Shown here: positions 1 to 13,252 of the stretch, one piece after another
How the letters are laid out: the number at the start of each line of letters is the position of its first letter
How positions within the stretch are numbered: position 1 is the first letter of the stretch
Assembly: GCA_964059195.1 (NCBI GenBank)
Contig: CAXKWD010000001.1
Coordinates: 155,732,532 to 155,796,531, forward strand
Origin: Ectobius pallidus
Lineage: Eukaryota; Arthropoda; Insecta; Blattodea; Ectobiidae
DNA: 64,000 nucleotides
Direction of reading: 5' to 3'
The notes under the pieces: generated by a model
Seen by the model: only the letters and a program-made list of their open reading frames with translations
Told to the model about the DNA's origin: nothing
Databases searched by the model: none
Translations under genes and position numbers: made by a program

Positions 1-2469
1 GGAAAAATATCTATGGCTATTTAGCTAATCAATCAGTGAACAATCCAGTATAGGAATATGTGCGATTTCAATTAATTGCGAGTGTCTTATCATCATAATT
101 TTAACAATTTATCACACCTACATGCAATTGTTTTTACGTAAATTCGGGAGGACTGAAAACTGAAATACCTCCGTACCTGTAGCTTCTTTGATTAAAAAAA
201 AGTCAATGTGAACAGCCATCACGTATAAAAAAATTAGTTGCATATGAGCAAAAGGAGACATGAAAATACTATACAATAGTAAACGTGGTGAAGCATTTTA
301 AATTTCGTATAATAATAATTGAAACACTAATATCATAATGTTATTAGTAGCCTAATAGCAGAGAGTTCCAATCTTGAAAATTAAACGTCTGATGAAAAGT
401 GCGATTCTATCGCCGATGACGTAACGATGCGAAACGTATGACATGCTTCCATCGTGTACCTACAAGAAAAGAATATATATCCACGCAAAAAATTAAAAAC
501 AAAATTTGTTATACCGAAGTAACCATTAAGAAGAAATAACCTCTAAAAACGAAATAAAGTTTTATTCTATAAATTTCTGCAACATCCCAATAAGGCATGA
601 TATGTTTATGGTTCATTTCAACCAGTATTGAAACTCTGTAAAATAATAACAAAACCATGTGACTATCACATTTAAAAATTTTCTTAACTAGTCTCATCAA
701 CCAAGAGAAGGAGAAAATGAAAGCGACTAGTGTATCGAGTTAGTAGACACCTTGCTGTGGCAATTAAGTGTGTAGTTTATGGGGTGATAACTGGAGCAGA
801 TTTTTAACTCAACCATTCAGGACCTCGACGGGCCTTCTCTTTCTAGCCATATTTCAGCCCACTTTTGGTTATCAAGGGAACTATTATTGACATATAAACC
901 ATTTAGTTTCCATACATACTTTAGTAAATTGGACTGCACCTAAACATTTAGCACTGATCAATAGTGAATAATTTGACACAACAAACGACAGTTTTACTCT
1001 GCTGGAAGAACACTTTCATGGGCATCGATTATTTGCATAAGTAAAAAAAAAACTGTTTCTGTTCTCTCGTTTTTAAGGAGCCATGCCATGGTCTCTACGC
1101 GGTTTGAACATATTTTAAACTATTTGTACAAAAATATTAATATTTATTTGTATGTCAGATTAACATTGAAACCAAAGGATACCAAAGAAAGATTTAAGAA
1201 ACATGTTATGTAATATAAAGTAGCCTTCGTAACAGGTTAAATGTGTGGATCCCTGAATTTAACCTCGCAGGTAGCACCCCTGTAAGTGGATATTACAATT
1301 TCTTTGTACATTACCCGAGTAATAAGTATCTAATATAAAATGAAAAGTTTGTATCTGGACTGAATTATCTATTAGAAAGGCAAACAAGTGCAGTGTTTCG
1401 TAAAATTGAGAAAATATTACATTTTTCGAAAAATGTACGAACTACCAAGAAAAATCTTGTCAACTTTTGTTTTACTCCCTGTAAAACTTCTGACCATAAG
1501 CGATAATTCTACTCCTAAGTGGAATCTTATGGACTAGCTAAAAGCTGTAAAAACTCTGTGCATATTAAATAGTTTTCTCAACTACTTTCATCTTGTTGAA
1601 GTTACGCCTTACGTAGGTCCACGTTATCATCCTATCTTCAGGCTGTGCATGTTTGTATAGTGTTGTAAGTTTTTATGGCAATCAGGGAGACGAGTTTGAG
1701 AACGCAAGGGTGGCAAAGAGATCACTGAGAGAAAAATGATTTATTACTGCTCTATCGTTTTCAAAAGTATCATGGAGTTTAGTATTTATATGTTAATTTG
1801 AAGAAGGTAAGCAATAAACGAGTTACAATTACAATATTGTATTACGAAACTAAACATACATCCAGTAATCTAAGTGTAAGTACTTCAAGCTTTCAGGCCT
1901 TTATCAATTTCGGTGCTATACACCACTACCATAGAGGTAAGGAACATTGCGTTAGCGGTTATGTAAATATTTATCAGTTATTTAATGAGTAAATTTAACA
2001 GAGTTCTACCGTATGATGCCTGAAGAATACAAATGAGCTAATATCAAACAAGGCGATGACAACGACCCAGCTTCAATCACGCAGTAATAGAGGACAGGAC
2101 TACAGGGTCATTCTCAAGTCAACTACTGTGTATTTCTGTAAATATTATAGATTCCCTTACCAATTGCTCATTATCATATAAATGAAATAGAAAGGCATAA
2201 CACTCGTAATAGCCATAAAGAGAAAAAGTATGGATAGATAAGAAAATACATTCTACAAGAACAAAATGAGAATTGAATACTGATAATAATAATAAAGAAG
2301 ATATACCGGTATGAAAACAATGTAATATAGCGAGACAATGTAAGATAATATAATATATATTACAATTCACACATACATAAGGGCACACCTACATGCGTAC
2401 AGTGAGGAGAGTAAAGGGGGGCTTAGATAACGCAAATAAATAGGCCTATGCCAAATTTTGAGTACATAT
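1..2469. other. No gene seen
   Basis: AT-rich DNA with many stops in all frames; frames of about 60 codons at 509-700 and 1798-1992 show no recognisable domain or coding bias. Confidence 0.6.
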
Positions 2470-3010
2470 ATACAGAGTGTTAATGAATAACACCGAAATA
2501 TTTTATCTGCGTATGGAGAGGACATAGACAAGCAACTTTTATTAGAAGATTTTTGCTCTATGAGTTCAATTTTTCCTGTTACAACATAAAAACTCCAAAG
2601 GCATGGCCACCACTGACTTCTAACATTTGAAAAAATATGCAAAACAAAGGAACTTTGTTGTTAACACAGTAGTTATGAATAAAAGAACTAATGCAGTGGA
2701 GGCAAGTCATGTGATTAGTCTATAAATTTTGCAGATTATGAAAACTATAAACTATGATATAGCTATTGATGAATGATTAAGGAACAGATTTTTATCGATC
2801 ACTAAGAAGGCATGAAGTCAATTTAATGAAAATTTTAACCCTATTTCGCTTAGTTATTGACTTATGAGCATCAAATTGTAATGACTTTAATGCAGTGTAG
2901 CATACACTTTTTACGTCATAGAGCAAAAATCTCCTAATAAAAGTTGCATGTCTATGTCCCTTCTATACACAGGCAAAATATTTCGGTGTTATTAATTAAC
3001 ACCCTGTATA
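2470..3010. mobile_element. Inverted-repeat element with 93-95 bp arms
   Basis: The left arm (2470-2562) and right arm (2916-3010) are inverse copies with a few mismatches. They share TACAGAGTGTTAATGAATAA versus TTATTAATTAACACCCTGTA outer ends and CATAGAGCAAAAATCT inner ends. About 350 bp of unrecognised AT-rich DNA separates them. It could be a non-autonomous transposon or two opposed copies of one repeat. Small open frames on both strands here are not supported as genes. Confidence 0.65.
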
Positions 3011-4086
3011 TTCTCAGCATCCATAGGTACATAAATAACATACCTATACACTTGCCGTTGATCTCTAACCAAATAGGCAGTTTTGGTAAAAACAAAATGG
3101 CATTAAAGGAAAGTCCGTGGCCAAGTGAATTATTAAAGTTTGAAGTTGTACGGTTTAACTCACATAACAACACAATTTTAGCCTCATATTTGAATCTTAT
3201 TCGATGGCAGAAATAAATTAGTGTACTTAAAATAAGACGTGTTCTAACTTAAATTCGTTGAATATAGGACAAATAATGTTTAGATCAAGCTTCACAACTT
3301 TGTGACATCGTGGTCCAAAATAATAATCAAACAATGAAACTTGCTCATGGCTTATCGATGGCCTAAAATTTTACTGAAAGTCATTACATGCAATACATTC
3401 ACACACACATTATAAATACAAATATGGAAAATATAAGAAGAGGTGAAATGGGAAGGCAGGGAGCGGAGAGAGTTTAAGGAACGATGGAAGCAGCAAGTTA
3501 TGAAAATCAGAGAAGAAAAAAACAGAAAACTAGTACTAGCAAAAAGTATATAATAAAGAAGCTATGAAATGAAGTTTCTCTGTTGTGCAGACCTACATGT
3601 TCTGTTTCATGCATCTAAAAATTCAACGCCGTTTTCTTTAAGATGGACATTCCAACAGAAGAAGTGCAATTTCGATAAGCCACGTTTTTAACACATAAAG
3701 TAATAACTGCCTGGAAATAAAGTTTTCGGAAGGCGTAGCTGAAGAATGTGGCAGCCAGCTGTCATTTGTTTCACGATATACTAAGAGTAGCAATCTGAAG
3801 AGGAATATATAATCACCGGAGATTGGCATCTGATACCATGGTTCATACGGTAGGATACGATCACAAACTAGTCTTCTTTAAGATCTCTCACGATGGTGTT
3901 GGCGTTATGTTTAGCTTCGTTTTGAGCCAATGCCATAGCTAAGTCAAGTGAACTCGAAGTTCGAAGTTCTGGCTGAAAGTTTCATTTTATCGGGCCTGAA
4001 AACTCTCAGCATATCGTCATTAACAAGGATAAAAGTAATTGGCCCTCCTGTACTTTTTAACAAATTAAACAATAGTAAATATTGAA
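3011..4086. other. No gene seen
   Basis: Unique-looking AT-rich DNA with a short GA-rich patch at 3430-3530. No domain recognised in the small frames. Confidence 0.55.
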
Positions 4087-4405
4087 AGATGGCGCTGAGT
4101 AAAATTTTAGAGCATTTCACGCCCAACCTTTTCTGCCCCTCTTTTAAGGGAGAAGCCAGCTCGCCATCGCTGCAAGCTTTCAGGAATGAAGGTGTTGTAG
4201 AATGGCTCTGGTGTACTAATTTGAATGATCAAATTATTTTAAACATTGTAAGATGGTTCTGAGTAAAATTTTAGAACATTTCATGCCCAACCTTTTCTTC
4301 CTCTTTTTCAGGAGAAGCCAGCTCGCCATCGCTGCAAGCTTTCAGGAATGAAGGCGTTGTAGAATGGCTCTGGTGTACTAATTTGAATGATCAAATCATT
4401 TGAAA
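4087..4405. repeat. Tandem duplication, two copies of about 164 bp
   Basis: The copies start AGATGGCGCTGAGTAAAA (4087) and AGATGGTTCTGAGTAAAA (4251) and stay alike to TTTGAATGATCAAAT, including AGCCAGCTCGCCATCGCTGC. Differences are a few substitutions and a small length change in the C/T-rich part. Confidence 0.92.
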
Positions 4406-4544
4406 TTTCCTAATTTAATTTACCGCATTTAATTAATCGTAAACGATCTGGAAAGAGATCTGCTGGTAACGTCATAAGCTGTAAACACCCACCGTCAATA
4501 CAATATAATTATCTGCAAAGTATTTGAGTCTGCTCGTTTCATAT

Positions 4545-4800
4545 GAATTTGTTACAACTAAAGATGTGAGCAACCCACACAAATATTGCAAATCGTCCAG
4601 AGTAGTGAATCATTTTTCCATCTTAATCAATACGCATATTCTACAAGAACATTTCCCTGACTATTTTATTGTTTGTTAGCCTCTGAACCCAAGAGACCAG
4701 CGGAAAGCCCTGAATAAAAAATTAGACCCTGAGAAAAAATGTCTAACTCAATAAATGCCATTATAGACTTGTTGAATAATGTACTATTACCGTGCAGTAT
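4545..4800. repeat. Dispersed repeat, copy 1 of a 1-kb-spaced pair
   Basis: The stretch from GAATTTGTTACAACTAAAGA to AAGCCCT recurs at 5561-5750. The following part (AATAAATGCCATTATAGACT, TTGAATAATGTACTATT) also matches the end of the repeat at 23490-23990 and 18460-18560, so all belong to one family. Function unknown. Confidence 0.8.
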
Positions 4801-5560
4801 TTCAAAGCTGGTAATGACTATCAACTTGTACAAAACATTTAATTACACACAACTAAGCAAACAAAACACACGGTTGTTTGTTTCCATTGTAATTTAAAAT
4901 AGCTTTTTCATTTTTTTGCATAAACAATAGCATCCATTCTGTTGGTGGTTGGATGACTCCCTGCTAGGTCAGTCATAACTATTCCTTTCAAGAATTTATT
5001 GTATTGAGTATGATTGCAAATTAATAACAGCATAAATAACAGCCATAGCTTTTAAACGGTAGGTATCCATCGTTTGCTAAGTACGACAACTTATGTTCTT
5101 TTGTTGATATGGATTTATATCGTTAATCTTAACTACCTTTGGTCATACCTATTATTATAAGGGCATTTCGGAAATTATTCTGCAATTAGGTAGATACCGC
5201 TATTATCAATTTTGGACTCGAGCTTTAGTTGCAAGAACAATTAATACTTTATGTTGCTTAAATGCTGATCATAATGTCTTTTTCTGTAGCACTTATTTCT
5301 TTCGTGAGCTCCATAAAACGAATTTATGTGATGCAAAATATAGTGTTACTGTTGTCATAATTCTTCGCGGAGGAGTGCGGTGCTGTTTTCTGTTCATTAA
5401 TCTCGTCTCATTTGTCCCCGTGAAGACATTAACGGAGGGAGACAAGGCTGAAACGAAACATTAACGACACTACGACCACCCACCTGACCACAGTGACGCT
5501 CTTTCTTATCTCTACTGACTAGATAATAAACTCATGGAGTACTTAAGAATTCTAAGTGTA

Positions 5561-5750
5561 GAATTTGTTACAACTAAAGATCTGAGCAACCCACACAAAT
5601 ATTGCAAATCATCCAGAGTTGTAAATTATTTTTCCATCTTAATCAATACGCATAGGCCTATTCTTCAAGAACATATTTTCCTTGACCATTTGATTGTTTG
5701 TTAGCCCCTGAACCCAAGAGACTACCGAAAAGCCCTTAGCCATAAATTAA
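5561..5750. repeat. Dispersed repeat, copy 2 of the pair
   Basis: It matches 4545-4725 with about 10 percent differences, including a small insertion AGGCC within CGCATAGGCCTATTC that creates a TAGGCCTA octamer absent from copy 1. Confidence 0.85.
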
Positions 5751-6335
5751 AAGATTTCTCACATTTTTACTCCGTAAAACCTCATTTCATTAGCAAAGTA
5801 ACTTACACGTGGACACAGGCTTGTCAAACTACCTGACGTTACAAATTGAGAATAGATCTAATTAAATAGGAAGTCTGGAAAAAGGCTAACAATATCAGAT
5901 TTGCAGAGTAAACAATTTTGCTATTTAAACAATTTAACCAATTTGGACCAATTTTCCAAGATTTCGAGCTATAATACAAAGAAAAAGGAAACAAGGTAAT
6001 GCAGCCTACAAATTATACAAAGAAAGATGACAGAGTAAATTACAAGTTCTTAGCCTCTTGACTCGGAAATTTTGTGGAAAAAAATCTTAGATTGGTAAAT
6101 TATGTTAGTTTCTAAGATATCAGAGTTATAAATTTGTTTTGAGTCCATTGTTTATATGGTAGGCCTACTGCTTTTTTACATATGACACTGAATTAATACC
6201 CTATTGCTCTATTGGCTTTCTATTTTTAAAATTACAGTTTCTGAATCTCAAGTACTTTATTCATTAGATAGTGCGATGAACATCTCACAGTTATACAGAA
6301 CAGCGAACATCTCGCAGTAGGTTTCTCGCATTTTT

Positions 6336-6475
6336 GGCAGAGGCTGAATCGATCCCAGAACCATAGTTTCACCAGAAGGATCAGTCAACTTCAAAATCCC
6401 AACGACCTTAATGGGGATCGAATTCGCGATCTTCTAGTTTGTAGTCCAGTGCCTCAATTGCGCCACAGCGGTAAA
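6336..6475 (-). mobile_element. SINE family B, partial copy
   Basis: On the minus strand it matches the head and first body segment of the SINE at 34094-34383: a GCGAATTCGATCCCCATTAA segment for the B-box region, then AACTTTGAAGTTGAC-like and CTATGGTTCTGGGATCGATT segments. The tail is missing. No target duplication is clear. Confidence 0.75.
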
Positions 6476-7009
6476 TCGAGCAATACAGAAACATAACTAC
6501 AAGGGTGTTTACGAAACAACAAAATAAATTGTTAACACCTGTCGTGATTTAAAATAACATTTGTGAGAAGATACAAAGTATATAGCCTCTAGGCCACACA
6601 TTTAAATTTTAAACATTCAAGAAACAATTTTCTTAAATTAATTATTAGTCAATTTTTGTAAACGACGAATGATTTGGATAAAGTTAAAATGGCATAAACA
6701 CCCTGCTTAGCGTAAAATTGGGTTTTCAGATTACAAGTCGTACTGTATTCAATATTGTATAGACCCATGTTCATTGGAATCACAATAGAGCTACATCATA
6801 ATAAAAATAAATGAAATAATAAGTCAATAATAATAAAAAGAAATAAGAAGAAAAATATGTATACGATGGTGGTGATAAATATTTTAATGGTAGTTCGGTA
6901 GTAATAGAAGTTCGGAACTTATCAATCTTAAGAACAAGAAACATATGTATGAGAAAAGGAAAAATTATGGACTTACAACGAGATAAGAGTTTAAAAAAAT
7001 AACCAATAT

Positions 7010-7340
7010 GAAAAAGAAGAATAACTAAAAGAAACTAATAATAAGAAGAAGAATGAAAGATGAAAGGAAGAGATGGTAGGTGCAGAAGATTGAAGATAAT
7101 AGAAAGAAGACTGGGATACAAGTAGAATCGTAAGTAGATGTAGGAAGGAGGGCAATAAATATGAATACATAAGACGAAGAAGAGGAGGGAGAGAAAGGAA
7201 AAACGAAGTCGTATACAGAAGAAAGTAAAATGAACAGAACAATGTTCTATTACAGAAAGAAGGCGGCAGAACTTCAATACAAGCAACCGTTATAAAGAAA
7301 AGAGAGATAGAGAAAATGTAGATGGAAATAATAAGAATTC
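7010..7340. repeat. Polypurine (A/G-rich) tract on plus
   Basis: Mostly AAGAAGAA/GGAAGAGA-type sequence for about 330 bp. The minus-strand frames of 83 and 126 codons over it are Leu/Ser/Phe-rich translations of this bias and are not called genes. Confidence 0.85.
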
Positions 7341-8034
7341 CTCTGGAAGTTGTGTGAGTAGGCAGTCTCATCTCTGGAGGAACATAAAAACCTCATCTCG
7401 GTCGTAAAGCGTGGGCAGTGAAAGTGACCTGTTCACAGTACTTATTTGACAACAGCTATACCAGACGCTGATAAGGTAGCCTAGCACGTGGCTAAGGAAA
7501 TAGTTTCTTCATTTAGATGCTCTTTGAGTTTCCATAGCACTCCAATATAAGTGTAATATATTTTTTATATATTTGCTTAATGCAAAACATATTCCATCCA
7601 CGTACGATTTTGGTAATTATGGTGTAGGCCTATATATTCCGTATACAGAAAATATAGCCTAACTCAACCTACCAACCCATACCCCGTGTCCTAAGCCTCA
7701 CGAAATAGGTTTCATTACCGAAAACAAATTTAGTTACGCTTATTATCCTGTAGAGGACAGAGTGGGTGAAAGGCCAATAGACTCGACAGCCCTCTAGCAG
7801 AACACTAAGATGTCACTAAGTCTGAAACGATCGGATAATTTTGTTCAGAAGCTGAAATCGTTAGAGCTTTTTTTTAACGAAATAAAAAATATATACTAAT
7901 ATAAAACCCTTAATATTTTAGTGATATAAACATATTTAAGGGGTGCAAGAATTGTCAAATCGAAAATCTGTAATAAAAATATACCACTCATTGTTTAGCC
8001 TGTAAAAAGACTCGGGAGCACATATATTACAATA

Positions 8035-8058
8035 ATGTATATATATATATATATATAA
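8035..8058. repeat. (TA)n microsatellite
   Basis: About 11 TA units, followed 40 bp later by GTGTGTAAGAGAGTGAGAGA-type purine-rich sequence to 8160. Confidence 0.9.
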
Positions 8059-10271
8059 ATTGTGTCTATGTGTACGAGTATGTAGCCTATGTGAGTGTGT
8101 AAGAGAGTGAGAGAAAGGGAGAGACAGACAGAGGGAGGGGAAACGGAAAGAAAGAGGCAAAGATACAGACTAAATGCAAATTATATATTAAAGGATATAT
8201 TTTAAATACATTCTGTTGTATTTACTTCTTTCCAACCGGTATTAAAGATTAACAACTTGTTAAGATATTTTAACATGTGATGTGTTTCTAGTTTCTATGA
8301 ACTAAGTTTCTGTCTATTGCTGATTAATACTGGATTAAACCATTTTAAATATGTTTTAAATATTCATGTGGTGTTACATTTTAATAAGAATTGGATAAAT
8401 CGGTCATTAAGCTGGCCTAATTTGTTGCTATTTGGTTGTATAGTTTGAAAAAACGTACTGAAACCAGACTTAAAAGAATACACAAAAAATGTTAAATATC
8501 AAAGTATTAATATTTTTTCATCAAACATTGCATAAAAAAACCTTTTTGTCCTCGAACGGGACCTCTGATACACCTTCACATATTGTATGTTATGTAATTT
8601 ATTGCGTAATGAATTTGGGCGGGTCAAAGATTACAAGCAAATACCTAAGTGAGCTATGCTAAATGAATGCCCACATAAAATTTTGCCCACAATACCCCTA
8701 CATAATAGAACTTATAGTGGCTTTAAATACGGTCAACCCTAACAGAAGACTTGGTTGTTACCATTCATGATTGTATGTTTCCATCTGTAATTTGATGTCA
8801 ATCAGCACTTGGAAATTTATAGCACCGAACATCCAGGTGTGGCAACATTATAAAATTGTGCATCCCACCCGTGCACCATAAAGTTTCAATCGATTTCTGA
8901 GTGAATGTCCAAATAAAGTTACAACCAATCAGCTGGCCACTCCCAAGAAAGGCTCTAAAATTAAGAAACTCAAATTGCTTAATACAAGTTTACTAAGGGA
9001 ACGGAGTAATTTTCTTTTCGGTCAAAGTAATTGAAAATTAAATTAAATTATTTGGGATAGCCTGCCAAGTAATCCGAACGTCCTAATTCGAAATGGGTGG
9101 AAGTAAATTGCTTAATTCAAGTTTACTTATACTGTTTACAATAAAGGAAGGTTTGAATAAAGATGAGACCTATAAATAATATTTCCAGTTTTTGTACGAT
9201 GAAGTTGTACGATAGAGTTCTATGCATAATTAATTATTCCATGTAAAATGTTGGTTCTCAGCCACTTAGTAGCAGTTTTATTATCTGCTCACGAGTAAAT
9301 TGCCAGAACTTTCTTCGCGAAATCACTTATTTTGCGACAGAAAGAAATGTCACAACAATATTACATGAAAAAATCTGCATTTCTCCTCTGTACAGCCCTG
9401 AAATTCAAAAGAAGTCTAAGTGAAATTGTATCAGCTAGACAACACCCCTTCATTAGACATAATCTGCAAGCTATGTGTAAAATTTAATATTATATTTTAT
9501 ATCGAGGCATTATTTTGGGACCTACCGGTGGAAATGGGCACCTTTTCTATTCCTATTCTATTACTTCTGACATAAAAATAACTACTGCAATTTTTGGCAT
9601 GTAGAATTTGGCACTTTTCCTCCTAGTAAAGATCGATGTGTAAGCTCTAGCTGACCCCTTAGCCACCTTCAACAGCCTGCAGAAGAAATAGACCAACTGA
9701 ACAGTTCAGTAGCCTCATCGAAGACAAACAAAACTTTCCGGTTTGAAGCGCAGTGCCTCGACCAATAGCAGCAAGGCGTACTCGATAAACGTTGTAAAAG
9801 ATAATTATAAATTAAATGTTTAAACATGTTTGAGAATTAAAAGTTGTCACCCAGCGCCTTCAATGGTGCAGTGAATGACATTACTGCTAGACCCGAAAAC
9901 ACAAGTTTGGGATTAAAGCAGAAATATGAGTTCCTTTGGAAGGGAAGTAATGTCTTTGGTCCCATTTAGTGCATTTAGGGAACGTTAAATAAATCGAGGG
10001 GCTTTCGGAAAATTACCAGCCATTTCAGACTAACGTGTTCCTTCTTGTCCTACATCCGTAAGTACGTAATGGGCTGTACCTTAACCACTATAGACCTTGA
10101 AAAGAGTGGTGGAACTGTAGAATAACTTAGTTAAAAGAGGTCTCGTGCAGGCTGCCTGAAATATAAAAATAATACTGATACTAATAATACTGGTAATCAT
10201 AATGCAATTAAAAATAATAATAATGTAATGATGATAATAATAATATTAATAATAGTGTACACTATTTAAAA

Positions 10272-10414
10272 CTAAACTCCATGGCACTACATCCCTGAAG
10301 GCACTTGGCCTACCACCCGACCGCTGAGTTATCTACCATAGTTAGATGACAGGATTGGTGAAATGTGGTCAGCATGCCGACACACATGACCGTTAATGGT
10401 GGTTTCCGTGACTG
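10272..10414 (-). mobile_element. SINE family A, 5'-truncated copy
   Basis: It is 143 bp, the inverse of the 3' half of the SINE at 48988-49295. It is flanked by an exact 13-bp duplication ACACTATTTAAAA (10259-10271 and 10415-10427). The truncation removed the tRNA-like head, yet duplication on both sides shows this is how it inserted. Confidence 0.9.
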
Positions 10415-10427
10415 ACACTATTTAAAA

Positions 10428-12495
10428 GGAAGATGGAGAAAAGGGGATGTTAACATTATTATTAAAATTAAAAGATAAAGGAATACGAGAGGAATATTAT
10501 AGACTAATATAATTGAAGGAAGGATAAAAATCGAGATAATTGTTTTGAATATGTAGAAAATGGAGGAATAATCGAATTGGGATAATTTTTATTAACTGAG
10601 TGAAATAAATATTAATTATTCTTTTTTATTCAGTTAATCTCTAATACAGCATCTGTTTACTTGTGACGAATACTGTATGGGAAAATAGCTTGTCATTATA
10701 ACCTAATTTCGGAGAACTTAATAAGTATAATAATAGAAAGAATATCCCTTTTAATATTAGCAAGTTTGCCACATTTGTGACGATATACAGTAGGCCTACT
10801 CTGCTTTCCCTATTGCTGATGACATGGTCGGCCTGGGAAGATTTCTCTAACACTATAACGGTGGATCCTCTCCTCGTAGCTATATTCTGTAATAACTCAC
10901 GACGTACTGGATTCTTTTGTTTTTCTAAATGAGTGGGCAGAGCCGTGGGATATCGGGGAGAGAATTATAGGTGGTCATGAAAGTAATACCAACGTGACAA
11001 ACCGAGACGTGTGATTTGTGAACCAACTTCTTAAATAAACCATTGTTATCGGTTGCCGTGGAAACCCACATGTGAAAGCTCGCTGTGTCAGAACCAGTGA
11101 GTTCTAATGTCAGAACGCACAGCACACCAGTGTACACAAAACTCTGTTAAGGTCCTTAAAACTATCTGAACAAAATTGCTCGATGGAAATTAATTAATAA
11201 ATCCTGATAAACTGTACTATCTTAATTTTTATTTTGTCAGATAAGTAAGACACACCATAAGCATGTGTTTAGCTTTATATAGGCCTACCTACGTAATGCA
11301 ACGTGCACGAGCATGATCATTTCAAAACTACGTAATGTATTAAAGACTATTTCACGAACAATACGAACATAATTATTGAAATAAATTTACTAGCAAAGTA
11401 TGTTTGAATTATCTGAATACCATCCGTGAGCTGTGCTCATTCGAGTGGAATCTTAATGAAAAATAAATAAGATAAACTCTGGCACTGTGCCAGATGGAGT
11501 TAATAGGTCATATGTAAGAAATTATAGACTTTTGGACCACCTTTTTTTTTTTAGAAAGTTTGATCAGCATATGTGGACTATGTGGGATAACTATAAAATT
11601 AACAGAACGTTATCAATGTTTTGTTTTTCTCCTTAAATGTTTAAACTTTAATATACATATATTCTTTATAATAAGTTATAAGTTAAATAATTTGGATAAC
11701 CTATATAATTATAAATTAATGAGTTACAAATTGCATAGTGCGTATAGAGGCCTCTGATAGGAATCCAAGACAGAGGTCAATAAGTATTAAGGTATTAAAT
11801 AAATAAATATGAACAGAACGTATTTACAACAAATTCGTCAAATCAACAATATTATTTTCTTTTTGCCAAAACATCCTTAGTCGTAAAAAAAATATGCAGT
11901 CAAATACTTTCATAGTTTTTCTTTAAGGGTAAAAAATTAAACATTTGACATTTTTAGAATTGTCCCATTGGTTATAGACTAAAAGCTATAAGTCTACCAC
12001 ATTTCAAGTTTCTAGCTCATGTTTAAGTGGGTAAACATTAATGTCAGTGAGTGGATGACGTAGACTGTTGTAGATGTCAATGACGTTACGAATATTCAGT
12101 CAATGTATCCATACTTGTAGGGTAGCTGGAAATTCCAAATTTTGCACGCTTATGATAGCTGAATGTGCCCTGCCAAATTTTATGATTCTAGCTCTACTAA
12201 CTTATAAATGTGTCAAAATTTACTTAAAATAAAATCAGGTAAACTGATGTAACAAAGTGCCAGTATGTTTTTGTTTAAACAGTTATGACTGCAATTATGA
12301 TATGCAGAATATGTTTTTTTTTAAATTGATTTCCAAGTTAAGCTCCAGATTTATTAATTAAGCAGGGCTTACGGAAGAACAAAGGTCTAGTTCTTTTTTA
12401 ATGAGATTAAAATCTTCCAGCATCACCTGAACTATACAGATATGTGATATCATGACAATCGCACACTCACATAAAAATGTCAAAAAAAAAATCAA
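10428..12495. other. No gene seen
   Basis: Frames of about 70 codons at 10641-10853 and 10925-11137 (minus) lack recognisable motifs. The rest is AT-rich with no repeat structure found. Confidence 0.5.
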
Positions 12496-12576
12496 ATTGG
12501 CCGGTTTCGGGTTTTGAACCATGGACTCCAGAATGTGAGGCCAAAGCGTTACCATCTCGGCCACCGGGGTCATTTT
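12496..12576 (-). repeat. tRNA-like sequence (SINE head or tRNA pseudogene)
   Basis: On the minus strand: GGTGGCCGAGATGGTAACGC, a class II (Leu/Ser-like) D-arm and A-box, and 50 bases on GGTTCAAAACCC, a B-box-like sequence. The stems pair poorly, so it is not a functional tRNA. Confidence 0.5.
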
Positions 12577-12745
12577 AACGGTCTAGTTGGATAAGCGCTT
12601 GTAAATCGATAGTGTTTTTTGTCATAGCTACCTGTATTTTAATTTCCAAGGCCTTATAAGATAACAGTAAAACAATAGGCAGTGTTGTCAAGATAATTGA
12701 TTTTCATTTTTTTTATAAATTCTTTCGAATACGTATATTACCATA

Positions 12746-13200
12746 AAATAGGCACTAAATTGAGCATTACTCCGAAACAGGTCAACCGATTTTATCTATT
12801 ATAAATAGACGTCTTCCCATGGACATTATAAATGCGTATACGAAGTTTCATAAATATACGATAAAGCGTATTTGAGTTATTGCGCCTTTAAAGTAGACAT
12901 TAAATTGGGGTTTACTCCGGTACCGGTCAACAGATTAGGTTCAAATTCAATAGGGCACTTCTCATGAACGTCATAAATGAGTATACCAAGTTTCATGGAA
13001 ATCCGATACAGCGTATTTGAGTTATGGCGCCTTTCTATTAGAAAGGCGCCATAATCTATTAAAATAGGCACTAAATTGGGCATTACACCGGTACCGGTGA
13101 ACCGATTTGGTTCAATATCAATAGGATTCTTCCCATGGACATTATAAACGTGTATACCAAGTTTCATTAAAATTCGACATAGCGTATTTGAGTTATCGCG
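12746..13200. repeat. Three tandem units of 145-171 bp
   Basis: Each unit contains GGCACTAAATTG or a variant, ACCGGTACCGGT-like sequence, TTCCCATGGACATTATAAA, ATACCAAGTTTCAT and GCGTATTTGAGTTAT. The last motif recurs at 12866, 13011 and 13182. The middle interval is longer because it holds a 33-bp palindrome at 13022-13054. The array runs directly into a GGAC/AGAC microsatellite. A 129-codon minus-strand frame here (12877-13266) is a translation of the repeat. Confidence 0.85.
13022..13054. repeat. 33-bp near-perfect palindrome
   Basis: The arms TTATGGCGCCTTTCTA and TAGAAAGGCGCCATAA meet around a single T. The palindrome repeats the unit's GAGTTATGGCGCC end in inverse, as if the array had been copied back on itself there. 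Confidence 0.9.
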
Positions 13201-13252
13201 CGTACAGACACACGGACGGACGGACGGACAGACAGACAGACGGACAGACATT
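13201..13252. repeat. CGGA/CAGA tetranucleotide microsatellite
   Basis: CACGGACGGACGGACGGACA followed by GACAGACAGACGGACAGAC ends the tandem array. This microsatellite-tailed arrangement is typical of an interspersed repeat family. Confidence 0.9.

Larger units (their letters stand above)
5751..10258. other. No gene seen outside listed repeats
   Basis: Apart from the SINE piece, polypurine tract and TA repeat, this is AT-rich sequence. A 20-base phrase ATTGCTTAATWCAAGTTTACT recurs at 8975 and 9107. Confidence 0.55.

Noticed and set aside
6991..7371. 126-codon minus-strand frame resembling a membrane protein
   Set aside because: Purine-rich strand bias explains the hydrophobic composition; no splice or start context.
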